Shown: positions 47,826 through 56,076 of the stretch, in pieces
Position numbering within the stretch: position 1 is the first letter of the stretch
Layout: each line of letters opens with the position of its first letter
Assembly (NCBI GenBank): GCA_035308365.1
Contig: DATGGU010000009.1
Coordinates: 5,043 to 69,042, forward strand
Direction: 5' to 3'
DNA: 64,000 bases
DNA from: PALSA-505 sp035308365
GTDB taxonomy: Bacteria; Actinomycetota; Actinomycetes; Streptosporangiales; Streptosporangiaceae
Notes under the pieces: model-generated
Told to the model about the DNA's origin: nothing
What the model saw: the letters and a program-made list of their open reading frames with translations, nothing else
Database searches by the model: none
Made by a program: the position numbers and the translations under genes

Positions 47826-49088
47826 GTGACAGATCTTGAAGCGGTCGAGATCTGTGCGGGAGCTGGTGGTCAGGCGCTGGGACTTGAGCGGGCGGGGTTC
47901 GAGCACGTCCTCGCCGTCGAGCTCGACCCGTCGGCCTGTGAGACGCTGCGGGCCAACCGGCCGGCCTGGAAGGTCGCCGAAGGCGACGCGGCCGACCGGC
48001 AGGTCTGGAATCCGAAGGACTACGAAGGGATCACGCTGCTGGCCGGCGGCGTGCCCTGCCCGCCGTTCACCGTCGCCGGGCGAAGGCTTGGCGCGGCGGA
48101 CGAGCGCGACCTGTTCGCCTGGGCGGTGGAGCTGTGCCGGGTGATCAAGCCGCGGGCGCTGCTGCTGGAAAACGTCAAAGGCTTGAGCGAGAGCAGGTTC
48201 GGCGCGTACCGGCAGCACGTCCTGGACCGTCTGCGCGAGCTCGGCTACGTGCCCGGCTGGCAGTTGCTGCACGCCTCGGAGTTCGGCGTGCCCCAACTGC
48301 GCCCCAGGTTCGTGCTGGTGGCCCTGCGGCCGGCCGACGCCCGCTGGTTCCGCTGGCCGGCGCCCCATGACACCAGGCCGCTCACGGTCGGCGAGACGCT
48401 GCAGGATCAGATGGCCGCGCGCGGCTGGCCCGGGGCGGCCCGCTGGGCCCGCCGGGCGAACCGGATCGCGCCGACCATCGTCGGCGGCTCGAAAAAGCAC
48501 GGCGGCGGCGACCTCGGTCCCACCCGGGCCAAGCGGGCCTGGGCGGAGCTCGGCGTGGACGGCCTCGGCATCGCCGACACGGCACCGGACCGCGGCGACG
48601 ATCCCGACCTCATGCCCAGGCTGACCTGCGAGATGATCGCCAGGCTGCAGGGCTGGCAAGACGACTGGGGCTGGCAGTTCACCGGCCGCAAGACCGCCCG
48701 CTACCGGCAGCTCGGCAACGCGTTCCCGCCGCCGGTCGCCGAGGCCGTGGGCACGGCGATCCGCCGCGCCCTGCTGCACGAGGGAAGCCCGCGGCGCCCG
48801 CAGCCCCCAATCCACGCCGGCGACCCGGTCTACGTGGCACTGCGGACCCACGGTGGCTTCATGACCGCCGCCCAGATCGCCATTGCCGCCGCCGATGTCC
48901 CGGCCGGAGCCCTCGGCACCCGCGAGGTACTGCGCCGGATCGCCGACCTCAGCCAGGACTTCGAGGTGGACACGGCCGAGATCTCCGGCCAGACCGCCTA
49001 CCGGCTCGGCCGGTTCAAGGCATTCCTCGGCCAGCGTGACCACGACCGGCATCAGCGATTCCTGGCCGCCCGCGCCACGATCAGCTGA
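47826..49088 (+). CDS. DNA (cytosine-5-)-methyltransferase, solitary
   Basis: This 420-residue C5 methyltransferase shows motif I ICAGAGGQALGLERAGF, motif IV with catalytic Cys in GGVPCPPFTVAG, motif VI ENVKG, motif VIII-type PQLRPRFVLV and motifs IX/X RLTCEMIARLQGW and YRQLGNAFPPPVA. A ~90-residue C-terminal extension (GGFMTAAQIAIAAADVPAGALGTREVLRRIADLSQDF) looks like a winged-helix domain. The GTG has GGGGAGG upstream. No restriction enzyme or Vsr gene adjoins it. It lies between the housekeeping block and the conjugation-like cluster. Confidence 0.9.
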   Translation: MTDLEAVEICAGAGGQALGLERAGFEHVLAVELDPSACETLRANRPAWKVAEGDAADRQVWNPKDYEGITLLAGGVPCPPFTVAGRRLGAADERDLFAWAVELCRVIKPRALLLENVKGLSESRFGAYRQHVLDRLRELGYVPGWQLLHASEFGVPQLRPRFVLVALRPADARWFRWPAPHDTRPLTVGETLQDQMAARGWPGAARWARRANRIAPTIVGGSKKHGGGDLGPTRAKRAWAELGVDGLGIADTAPDRGDDPDLMPRLTCEMIARLQGWQDDWGWQFTGRKTARYRQLGNAFPPPVAEAVGTAIRRALLHEGSPRRPQPPIHAGDPVYVALRTHGGFMTAAQIAIAAADVPAGALGTREVLRRIADLSQDFEVDTAEISGQTAYRLGRFKAFLGQRDHDRHQRFLAARATIS

Positions 49089-49119
49089 CTTACCGATCCG
49101 CCTCGCTCGGCGCTCCGTA

Positions 49120-49138
49120 GTTTCACAGATTGTGAAAC
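49120..49138. terminator. Perfect dyad between the methyltransferase and the NlpC/P60 gene
   Basis: GTTTCACA-GAT-TGTGAAAC is a perfect 8-bp inverted repeat with a 3-base spacer, between two convergent genes. It may be a terminator, or an operator-like dyad left from an earlier arrangement. Confidence 0.4.
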
Positions 49139-49217
49139 ACCGGCCTGTCGCGGTCAGGACATGCCCATGTGTGCGGCCAGGATCCGCAACTGCTCAGGCA
49201 CGCGGCGTCAAGGTCCA

Positions 49218-50393
49218 CTAGGCGCCCGCCGCCACCGGTGTGCCAGGGAGCACGACGCCGGCGTGCGCCCAGGGGCGGGTGAAACCGACGACGGTCCCGT
49301 CGCCGGCCGCCGAGCTGCTGGTGCCGAACGAGGAAATCCGGATGGGGAAGCCGGTGGCGTACGCCTCGACCATGAGGTTCTTGCCGATCACGATGCCGAC
49401 GTGCCCTGGATTGGTCATGGTGCCGTCCGAGCCCGCGAAGAAGACCAGATCACCCGGTTCCTCCTGGCCCGGGGCGATCTTCGGGCCCCAGGCCCACTGC
49501 TCCTGGGACGTGCGCGGGATGTTGATGCCCGCGGCCCGGTAGGCCATCATCACCAGCCCGGAGCAGTCGAAGGCGTCCGGGCCGGTGCCGCCCCACTGGT
49601 AGGGCTTGCCAAGCTGCGCTTCGGCGAAGGCGATGGCGGTGGTCGCGGCCTGGTTGGGAGCCTGGCCGGTGTTGCCGGTCAGGCACTGCGGCGCGGCGTC
49701 CACGCTGACCGGGCTGATCGTGAAGCCGCCCTGGGCGTACAGCTTGGCGTAGTTGAGCACGAGCTGGACGTAGGACACCAGGTGGTTGTAGGCGAAGATC
49801 GCCGCGGAGACGTTGTCCAGCACGCCGTTTTCGAGCAGGTACTTGGCGGCGCCGGCGATGGCGTCAGGAGCCTGGTAGACGCTGGCTATTCCGTCGCCGT
49901 TTTCGTCGGTTGCCACCCCGCTCACGTGCTCGCTCGCCGGGTGGACCGGCGCGCCACCCCAGGTGTTGCCCGCCGCCCCGGTGATCCCGATCTGCATGGG
50001 GCCGGCCGCGCCGAAGCCGTTCTGGCCGCTGTGCACGCCTGGCAGGTTCGACTGGCCGAAGTTGCTCTCCACTTTGCCGATGCCGGCCAGGATCGGCCAT
50101 GGGACGCCGGACTGCTGGCTGACCTTCTGGAACCAGAATAGGTAGTCGGACGGGATGGAATTCTTGCCGACCGTGCTGACCGGGGTCGTGCTGACCGGCG
50201 TGCTGCCCTGCTGTCCGGAGCAGTTGCCACCGGCGGCGAACATCTGAGTGCTGCCGCCGACCACCATCAGCGGGATGGAGACCAGCCCGAGCAGCAGCAG
50301 TGCAGCGCCTGCGGCCAATCCGACGAGACCAGGACGAACGGTGCGCAGGCCGTTGGGCCGGCGAGGGGGCCGGTACCCGCCGACCGGGATCAC
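49218..50393 (-). CDS. Bifunctional peptidoglycan hydrolase (SLT plus NlpC/P60), conjugation-type
   Basis: This 391-residue protein has an N-terminal TM anchor (VGLAAGAALLLLGLVSIPLMVVGG), a soluble lytic transglycosylase domain with the Glu in GIGKVESNFG and AAGPMQIG, and a C-terminal NlpC/P60 cysteine peptidase (catalytic Cys in DAFDCSGLVMMAYRAAG, His in NPGHVGIVIG). This two-domain wall hydrolase is the TcpG/VirB1-like component of Gram-positive conjugation machines, opening peptidoglycan for the channel. Its start overlaps the upstream gene by 4 bases. It is the last gene of the cluster. Confidence 0.9.
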   Translation of the reverse strand: MIPVGGYRPPRRPNGLRTVRPGLVGLAAGAALLLLGLVSIPLMVVGGSTQMFAAGGNCSGQQGSTPVSTTPVSTVGKNSIPSDYLFWFQKVSQQSGVPWPILAGIGKVESNFGQSNLPGVHSGQNGFGAAGPMQIGITGAAGNTWGGAPVHPASEHVSGVATDENGDGIASVYQAPDAIAGAAKYLLENGVLDNVSAAIFAYNHLVSYVQLVLNYAKLYAQGGFTISPVSVDAAPQCLTGNTGQAPNQAATTAIAFAEAQLGKPYQWGGTGPDAFDCSGLVMMAYRAAGINIPRTSQEQWAWGPKIAPGQEEPGDLVFFAGSDGTMTNPGHVGIVIGKNLMVEAYATGFPIRISSFGTSSSAAGDGTVVGFTRPWAHAGVVLPGTPVAAGA

Positions 50394-51022
50394 TGATTAC
50401 CCGACGAGGCGAGCTCGATGTCGGTCACCTGCCATCCGCCGCCACTATTGGAGACGGTGACCGCGTATTGCGTGCTTTGTGGGGTGGGCCCGTGGTTGGT
50501 GCTGATCTTCTGGTTGATCGTGACCACGAACGTGATGCTGGACGGCCCGAACGCGCGCAGCGAGTCGATCACCGCGGTGCCGGTGGCCACCTGCTTTTCC
50601 TGCCTGCGCGCGCTGGCCAGGCCGGGGGTCGAGAAACCGCGGGCGATGATCTGGATGAGCTGGTTGCTGGCCAGCCCCTGCATCCGGCCGGTGTAGCTGG
50701 CCGTGCTGTCGGTGTAGGAGTACGTGCCGTAGTAGGCGGAGAACTCGGTGACCACCGCCGATGCCCTGGACAGTCCCTGTTCCGAGAATGGCAGCCACCG
50801 GTAGATGTTCACCTGGGAGGACGACGCCGTTGACCCGGTGGGCTGGGCCGACGCCGGCGGGACCGTGGGCGGCGTCGTGGCCACGGTGGGCGGATGGCTG
50901 GACGGCGCGCTCGCCGGAGTCTTCTTCGCGGTGCCGGACACGAACAGGTAGGAGCCGAGCGCGGCGAGCGCGAGCACGGTGAGGGCAAAGGCCAGCATGC
51001 GCTGGCGCGACGTCATCTCCAT
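50390..51022 (-). CDS. Membrane-anchored VirB8/NTF2-like protein
   Basis: This 210-residue protein has a short cytoplasmic start, one TM helix (MLAFALTVLALAALGSYLFV), a Pro/Ser/Thr-rich linker (about 35-70) and a ~140-residue extracytoplasmic domain with a final NTF2-like strand (SGGGWQVTDIELAS). I assign it as a VirB8-like channel component by position between the VirB6-like and hydrolase genes; the sequence alone is not decisive. It starts 6 bases after the VirB6-like stop and overlaps the hydrolase gene by 4 bases. Confidence 0.65.
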   Translation of the reverse strand: MEMTSRQRMLAFALTVLALAALGSYLFVSGTAKKTPASAPSSHPPTVATTPPTVPPASAQPTGSTASSSQVNIYRWLPFSEQGLSRASAVVTEFSAYYGTYSYTDSTASYTGRMQGLASNQLIQIIARGFSTPGLASARRQEKQVATGTAVIDSLRAFGPSSITFVVTINQKISTNHGPTPQSTQYAVTVSNSGGGWQVTDIELASSGNQ

Positions 51023-51028
51023 GGCCGG

Positions 51029-53554
51029 CTACTTCTTCCGCCGCACCGGGCGCAGCCAGAACGGGCTCGGCGGCTGCGGCCGGCCATTCCCGCCCTGGGT
51101 CACAGGCTGACTGCCGGCATCAGTACCCGCGATGGCCGCCCCATTGCCGCGCGACCACCGCGACGGCCGGGGTGGGGTGGTACCTCCGCCGTTCGAGTAC
51201 GGGTAGGCCGGCGGCGTTGCCGCGGGCTGCCGGGCCGGACGCGGCGGGGGCGGGGGCGGCGGTGGGGTGGCGTGCTGGCCACCGCCTGACGACCAGCCAC
51301 CCGAGGCACGGATCGGGCCCGGCCGCCACAACGGCCGCCCGCTTCCGGTTCCGCCGGACGAGGCGGGCCGCGGCGGCACGCTGGCAGCGCCGCCCGCAGG
51401 CGGTGGAGCGGAACGCGCCGAGATGGGCCGCGGCGGGACCGGGCTGCCGCTCCTGGTCGCCCTCGGCGCCGCCGGACGTGGCGGAGGCGCCGCCCCGGCC
51501 CGTGCCTGCGGGCCACCGGCCGCGGTGCCTTCCGCTCCGCTGCGGGCCCAGCCGGACGGCGCGGCCGGCGCGCTGTCCCCGCCCCGGGCCGCCCTGGAGG
51601 GCAGGTGCAGGGGCGGCGCGGATCTGGGTGTGGCGTCCACCCCGGCAGCACCCCACGCCCGGCCGCTGCCGCCAGCCCCGGCCCGGGTGCCCGCGGGCTG
51701 CCCGCCGGCTTCCGCACCGCCGGTGTAGACGTTCGTGTCGCCCGCACCGCCCGCTGCCGCCGCCTGTCCCGCGGCGATCGCGGGATCCACGACGCCACCG
51801 CTTCCTGCGTGCGCGATGTGCTCGGCCAGGGTGGCGGCGGTGGCCGGGTCCCGGCGTGACCACCGGCCGACCCGGTACCCGGCGAACCCGGAGGCAGCCG
51901 CCGCCGTGCCCAGCGCGCCGCGGCGCATGACCTCGCGAGACCGGTACATCTCGATCTCGGCCCGCTCCCTGGCTCCGACCGAGCCGTAGCCGACGGCCGA
52001 GAACAGGTGCTGGAACGGCTTGCGGTAGACGAACACCGCGATGGTGACCAGCGCGATCATCAGGATCTTCAGCGCCCAGGGCAGCACCTGGTCGCTGGTC
52101 CCCATGATCAGCGAATAGGCGTACAGCAGCACACTGAGCACCAGCGCCACGGCCACTTGTTTCAGCAGCACGCCGACGACCATCTCCACCCAGCGCACCG
52201 CGATCACCCGGCCGAAGCCCGGATGTGTCCCGATGATCAGGAAGAACGGCCCGGCTATCAGCAACAGCAGGAAGCCGAGCTTGAGGATGATCAGCGTGAT
52301 GGCGATGAGCAGCACGAGCACGCCCGCGACCAGCGCGGCGAACAGCGCGGCGAACCCGATCTCCATCCGGGAGGTCCACTGGTTGCCCTGGAACAGCGGG
52401 TAGACCGAGGGGTCATGCGCCTTGATGGCGCTGGCGATGCCCACGTAGGTGGCCTGCTTGGCCTGGATCAGGTTGCTGCTCGGGGCCTCGTTGGCCGCGA
52501 TGGCCTGCGCCCACAGCAGTTGCCTGCCGTAGGTGTTGACCGGGGTTTGCCCGGTCTTGCCGGTGGCGTACTGGGTGGTGCCGAACTCACCGTCCAGCCA
52601 GGGCTTGCAGACCAGTACGCTCCACAGCTGGTTGGCGTTCTGATCCACCATGCCGTTGCCCTGGGTGAAGCCGTAGTTGCCCCCACCGGGGTTTTGCGGA
52701 TCACCGGTCCTGACCGGCACACAGTTGGTCCCGCTCGGGCTCGGCAGCTTGGAGAACGCGACATTGAGCACCTGCGTCACGCCGTTGGAGACCGACTGCC
52801 CAAGCCCGGTGAAGTCGGCGGGCCTGCCGATCAGCCAGATCGCGGCCGCACAGGCGATCACCATCCAGATCGTCCCCTCGATGGTGCGGGACGCGCGTTT
52901 GCGGATCAGGCCGTGCCAGGCCATCCACATCACGCCGAGCAGCACCACCGGGACCAGGTAGGGGAAGTAGATCGCGTTGCCCAGGCTGGTGATCAGCCGG
53001 TTGACCACGCCAGCCAGCCAGCCCAGGATGCCGTTGCCCGCGGCCGACTGGTACACGGTGATAGTCACCCGGTCCACGGCCTTGGCCGCGTCGAACACCA
53101 TGCCCGCGACGTTGTTGCCGATCAGCGACGTCATGTCCGAGCACTGCAGGCCGTAGGCCGCCCAGAACTGGCCGGACACGCCGTAGTTGTCGTAGAGGGT
53201 CTTCCCTTGCGGGCCGGTGTTGGCGGGCGGCTTGACGATCGAGTCGATCCCGGCGTTGGCGGGCTCGGGCTGCGGCACCGAGGGCTCGCAGATGTTGTTC
53301 AGGTCGCCGACCAGGCCGCTCTGCCCGCTCTGGCAGAGTCCGACCGCGCCGAGGATGTCGCCGATCCCCGGTACCCCGCAGACGCCGCCCGCGGGCTGCA
53401 GCCCGGGCGCCGGGGACGCCGGGACGGAGACGCTGCTGGCCGATGCCGGGTGGATCGCGGCGGACGCGGAGACCGCGGCGGCGGCCGAGAACCCGAGCAC
53501 GCTGACGAGCAGACCAAACACCAGCAGTGACTTGCGGAGGACGAATCTGGCCAC
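51029..53554 (-). CDS. VirB6/TcpH-like polytopic conjugation-type membrane protein
   Basis: 841 residues. A signal-like N-terminal segment (SLLVFGLLVSVLGFSAAAAV) is followed by an extracytoplasmic part, then about seven TM helices between ~190 and ~520, split by an external loop (ALVAGVLVLLIAITLIILKLGFLLLLIAGPFFLII is the core). A ~280-residue cytoplasmic tail rich in Pro, Gly and Arg follows, with an AERAEIEMYRSREVMRRG-like helix. The layout is that of VirB6/TrbL/TcpH channel proteins. The GTG at 53554 has AGGAG at 5-base spacing. It follows the VirB4-like ATPase gene by 23 bases. Confidence 0.8.
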   Translation of the reverse strand: MARFVLRKSLLVFGLLVSVLGFSAAAAVSASAAIHPASASSVSVPASPAPGLQPAGGVCGVPGIGDILGAVGLCQSGQSGLVGDLNNICEPSVPQPEPANAGIDSIVKPPANTGPQGKTLYDNYGVSGQFWAAYGLQCSDMTSLIGNNVAGMVFDAAKAVDRVTITVYQSAAGNGILGWLAGVVNRLITSLGNAIYFPYLVPVVLLGVMWMAWHGLIRKRASRTIEGTIWMVIACAAAIWLIGRPADFTGLGQSVSNGVTQVLNVAFSKLPSPSGTNCVPVRTGDPQNPGGGNYGFTQGNGMVDQNANQLWSVLVCKPWLDGEFGTTQYATGKTGQTPVNTYGRQLLWAQAIAANEAPSSNLIQAKQATYVGIASAIKAHDPSVYPLFQGNQWTSRMEIGFAALFAALVAGVLVLLIAITLIILKLGFLLLLIAGPFFLIIGTHPGFGRVIAVRWVEMVVGVLLKQVAVALVLSVLLYAYSLIMGTSDQVLPWALKILMIALVTIAVFVYRKPFQHLFSAVGYGSVGARERAEIEMYRSREVMRRGALGTAAAASGFAGYRVGRWSRRDPATAATLAEHIAHAGSGGVVDPAIAAGQAAAAGGAGDTNVYTGGAEAGGQPAGTRAGAGGSGRAWGAAGVDATPRSAPPLHLPSRAARGGDSAPAAPSGWARSGAEGTAAGGPQARAGAAPPPRPAAPRATRSGSPVPPRPISARSAPPPAGGAASVPPRPASSGGTGSGRPLWRPGPIRASGGWSSGGGQHATPPPPPPPPRPARQPAATPPAYPYSNGGGTTPPRPSRWSRGNGAAIAGTDAGSQPVTQGGNGRPQPPSPFWLRPVRRKK

Positions 53555-53577
53555 CGGGGCTCCTGTGGGTCTGTAGT

Positions 53578-56076
53578 TCAGTGTGCGGGCGCGGCGCGGC
53601 CGGTCTGGGCCGGCTGCGGGCCGGCCTGTTCGGGTGCGTCGTGCTCGGGTGACCTGGGCCGGGTTGGGTTGGTGTCCAGCCACTTGCGAAGGTCGTCGGA
53701 GATCAGGTCAACGCCGATCCGGCCGACCCGGTTATCCAGGTCCCTGAAGATACATTCCCCGTTGCCCAGGCCGCGCAGTACCGACTTGTGGTCGTCGGAG
53801 GGTTCGACCCCGAGCAGTGCCATGACATTGGCGACTTCCACCCGTTCGGAGGAACGGAACGCGAAGACCCCGGATATGCAGTTGGTCACCTGCTCGTTCA
53901 GCAGGTCCCCCGCGTTCTGCGACACCAGGATCAGGGCGGTGTTGCGGGACCGGCCCATCCTCGACACCTCGGGGATCAGCTTGGCCCCCTGTGGTGTCGA
54001 GGTGATGGCCCAGGCCTCGTCCAGGAAGATCGCCTTGGGTATCCGCGGCGCCATCCCGTTGAGCAGCCGCCGGGCGAACTGTGAAACCAGATACAGCAGC
54101 GCCACCGACAGCCGCTGCTCATAGGAGAAATCGTCGCGGGGCACCCCCGCGTCCGGCAGGCTCAGCCCGGCCAGGGTGAACACCGTCGTCCACCCGGCCG
54201 CGTCGATCTGCTCCCCGCCCGAGGGCGAGAAGCACAGCCGGGCCAGCCGCATCTCCGACATCGACCGCAGCACCGCGCCCAGGTTGGACGCCGCGGGCGC
54301 CTCGGAGTTCTCCAGATACGTGACCACCTTGCCCAGGCTCGGCCGCTCCCCGCCGGCCACCGCGCCGACCGCCTGGATCATCGCGCTTTCCCGCTCTTCA
54401 CTCATCCGCGGCAGCAACAGCCGCAGCGTCTCGGTGGCCATCGTCCGCTTCTCCGCCAGATCGTCACCGAACGAGAACGGATCCAGCAGTCCCGGCGCGG
54501 CCGCCCCCAGCGGCAGCGTCCGGGCCTTGCGCCCCCGCGAGGTCAGCAGCCGCACCAGCGGCTCGGCATCCCCCTTGGGGTCGATCGCGGCCACCGTCAC
54601 CCCACGCAGCGCAAGCTGCAGCAACAGCAGCAGCGCCAGCGTGGTCTTGCCGCCACCGGGCTCACCGGTGATGGCGATGGCCGTCGGCCGGTTGCGGGCC
54701 GCGGCCACCAGCGGATCGAAGTGCACGATCGACCGGGCCCGGCCCAGCGTCTCGCCGATATACGGCCCGATCCAGCCCTGCCCGGAGGCCACACTGTCGC
54801 CCAGGTCCACGGTCGCCGTCGGCACCCCGCCCGCGATCGTGTACAACGGCTGCCGCTGGGCGTAGGAGTTCAGCCGCACCCGGTCCCCGGGCAGCGACTC
54901 GCGCAGCAGCGAGAACTGATCACCGGTCGAGTTCACCAGATCGATCCCGATGTCCCGGTAGTGCTCGATCAGCGCCTCGGCCCGGCGCAGGCACAACTCA
55001 CGGGACGGCCCGGTGACGATCAGCCGGTGCCAGCCATACACGAACGGCAGCCGCTCCTTGGTGATGCCGTGCTCCAGCATCCGGGCCGCCTCGATCTGCT
55101 CGGCCAGCGCGATCGGCGCCTCCGCTCCCGCCTCCCTGATGTGCGCATCCATGTCCCTGGCATGTGCCAGCCGCCGCGACACGTCCTTGCTCGCCTTGGC
55201 CGGCGGGATCAGCTTCATCCGCGAGCTGATCTCCACCGGGAACGGCAGCGAATCAGCGAAATGCAGCCACGGCTCCCCATCCGGGAACGACATCACATCG
55301 GGGAACCGGGAGAACGACAGGAACGCCGTCCACGACGACCCGGACGGGTGCTCCAGGCACAGCAGGTTCCGCCCGTTGTGCACCTGCCCTTCGACCAGCG
55401 CCTCGATCTCCCCGGCTCCCCACCGCCGGCGCTTGGCCGCTGAGTCCGGTGGCTCGCCCAGCGTCCCGCGCAACGTATGCCGGAACAGCCAGGCGATCTC
55501 GTCGCAGGTCGCGTGCCTGGCGGCCAGCGCGCTGGCCCCCAGCGCCCGGCCGAACCGCTCCGCATGCTCGGCCCACTTGGCGATCTCACCCTTGGGAACC
55601 GCCTCATCCTCGATGCCCAGCGCCCGCTCACCCGCCTGATAGGCGTTGATGAACGAGGACAGCACCCCACCCGACAACTGCGCCCGCATCCCCCGCTGCC
55701 CCAGCCGCACACCCAGGTAGATCTCCTTCTGCCAGAAATCCTTCGCCCAGACGTGCCGGTACATCTCCTCCAGGTAATCCAGCCAGCCCGGCCCATCGTC
55801 GGAGGTGGCATCCAGCCCCGCCGCCCACTCCGCCGCCGGATAGGCCCGGTGCGCGATCCGCAGATGCACCTCCGCCTCGGGCATCCTGATCGCCGCCAGC
55901 GCCACCGTGATGTTGGTCGCCAGCGCCTCCCGCTCATCCGGGGTGATGAACTCATACGGCACCGCCGGCAGCCGGAAATACGCCCACGCATGCGTCTCGG
56001 TCAGCAAAATCCGGTCATCGAAATACCGGACGCCGATCCGCGCCCGGGCCCGCGACCCGCGTGTCCTCCCGCTCAC
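53578..56076 (-). CDS. VirB4/TraC-type conjugation ATPase (TcpF-like)
   Basis: This 832-residue protein has an N-terminal ~420-residue VirB4-type region (YFRLPAVPYEFITPDEREALA, WLDYLEEMYRHVW) and a C-terminal AAA+ motor with Walker A TGEPGGGKTT (471-479), Walker B KAIFLDEAWAI, sensor-like LVSQNAGDLLNE and an arginine region FRSSERVEVANVMALLG. VirB4 proteins power assembly of type IV secretion channels. It overlaps the preceding TcpE-MinD fusion by 4 bases. No relaxase or FtsK-like coupling ATPase is found in the window. Confidence 0.9.
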   Translation of the reverse strand: MSGRTRGSRARARIGVRYFDDRILLTETHAWAYFRLPAVPYEFITPDEREALATNITVALAAIRMPEAEVHLRIAHRAYPAAEWAAGLDATSDDGPGWLDYLEEMYRHVWAKDFWQKEIYLGVRLGQRGMRAQLSGGVLSSFINAYQAGERALGIEDEAVPKGEIAKWAEHAERFGRALGASALAARHATCDEIAWLFRHTLRGTLGEPPDSAAKRRRWGAGEIEALVEGQVHNGRNLLCLEHPSGSSWTAFLSFSRFPDVMSFPDGEPWLHFADSLPFPVEISSRMKLIPPAKASKDVSRRLAHARDMDAHIREAGAEAPIALAEQIEAARMLEHGITKERLPFVYGWHRLIVTGPSRELCLRRAEALIEHYRDIGIDLVNSTGDQFSLLRESLPGDRVRLNSYAQRQPLYTIAGGVPTATVDLGDSVASGQGWIGPYIGETLGRARSIVHFDPLVAAARNRPTAIAITGEPGGGKTTLALLLLLQLALRGVTVAAIDPKGDAEPLVRLLTSRGRKARTLPLGAAAPGLLDPFSFGDDLAEKRTMATETLRLLLPRMSEERESAMIQAVGAVAGGERPSLGKVVTYLENSEAPAASNLGAVLRSMSEMRLARLCFSPSGGEQIDAAGWTTVFTLAGLSLPDAGVPRDDFSYEQRLSVALLYLVSQFARRLLNGMAPRIPKAIFLDEAWAITSTPQGAKLIPEVSRMGRSRNTALILVSQNAGDLLNEQVTNCISGVFAFRSSERVEVANVMALLGVEPSDDHKSVLRGLGNGECIFRDLDNRVGRIGVDLISDDLRKWLDTNPTRPRSPEHDAPEQAGPQPAQTGRAAPAH

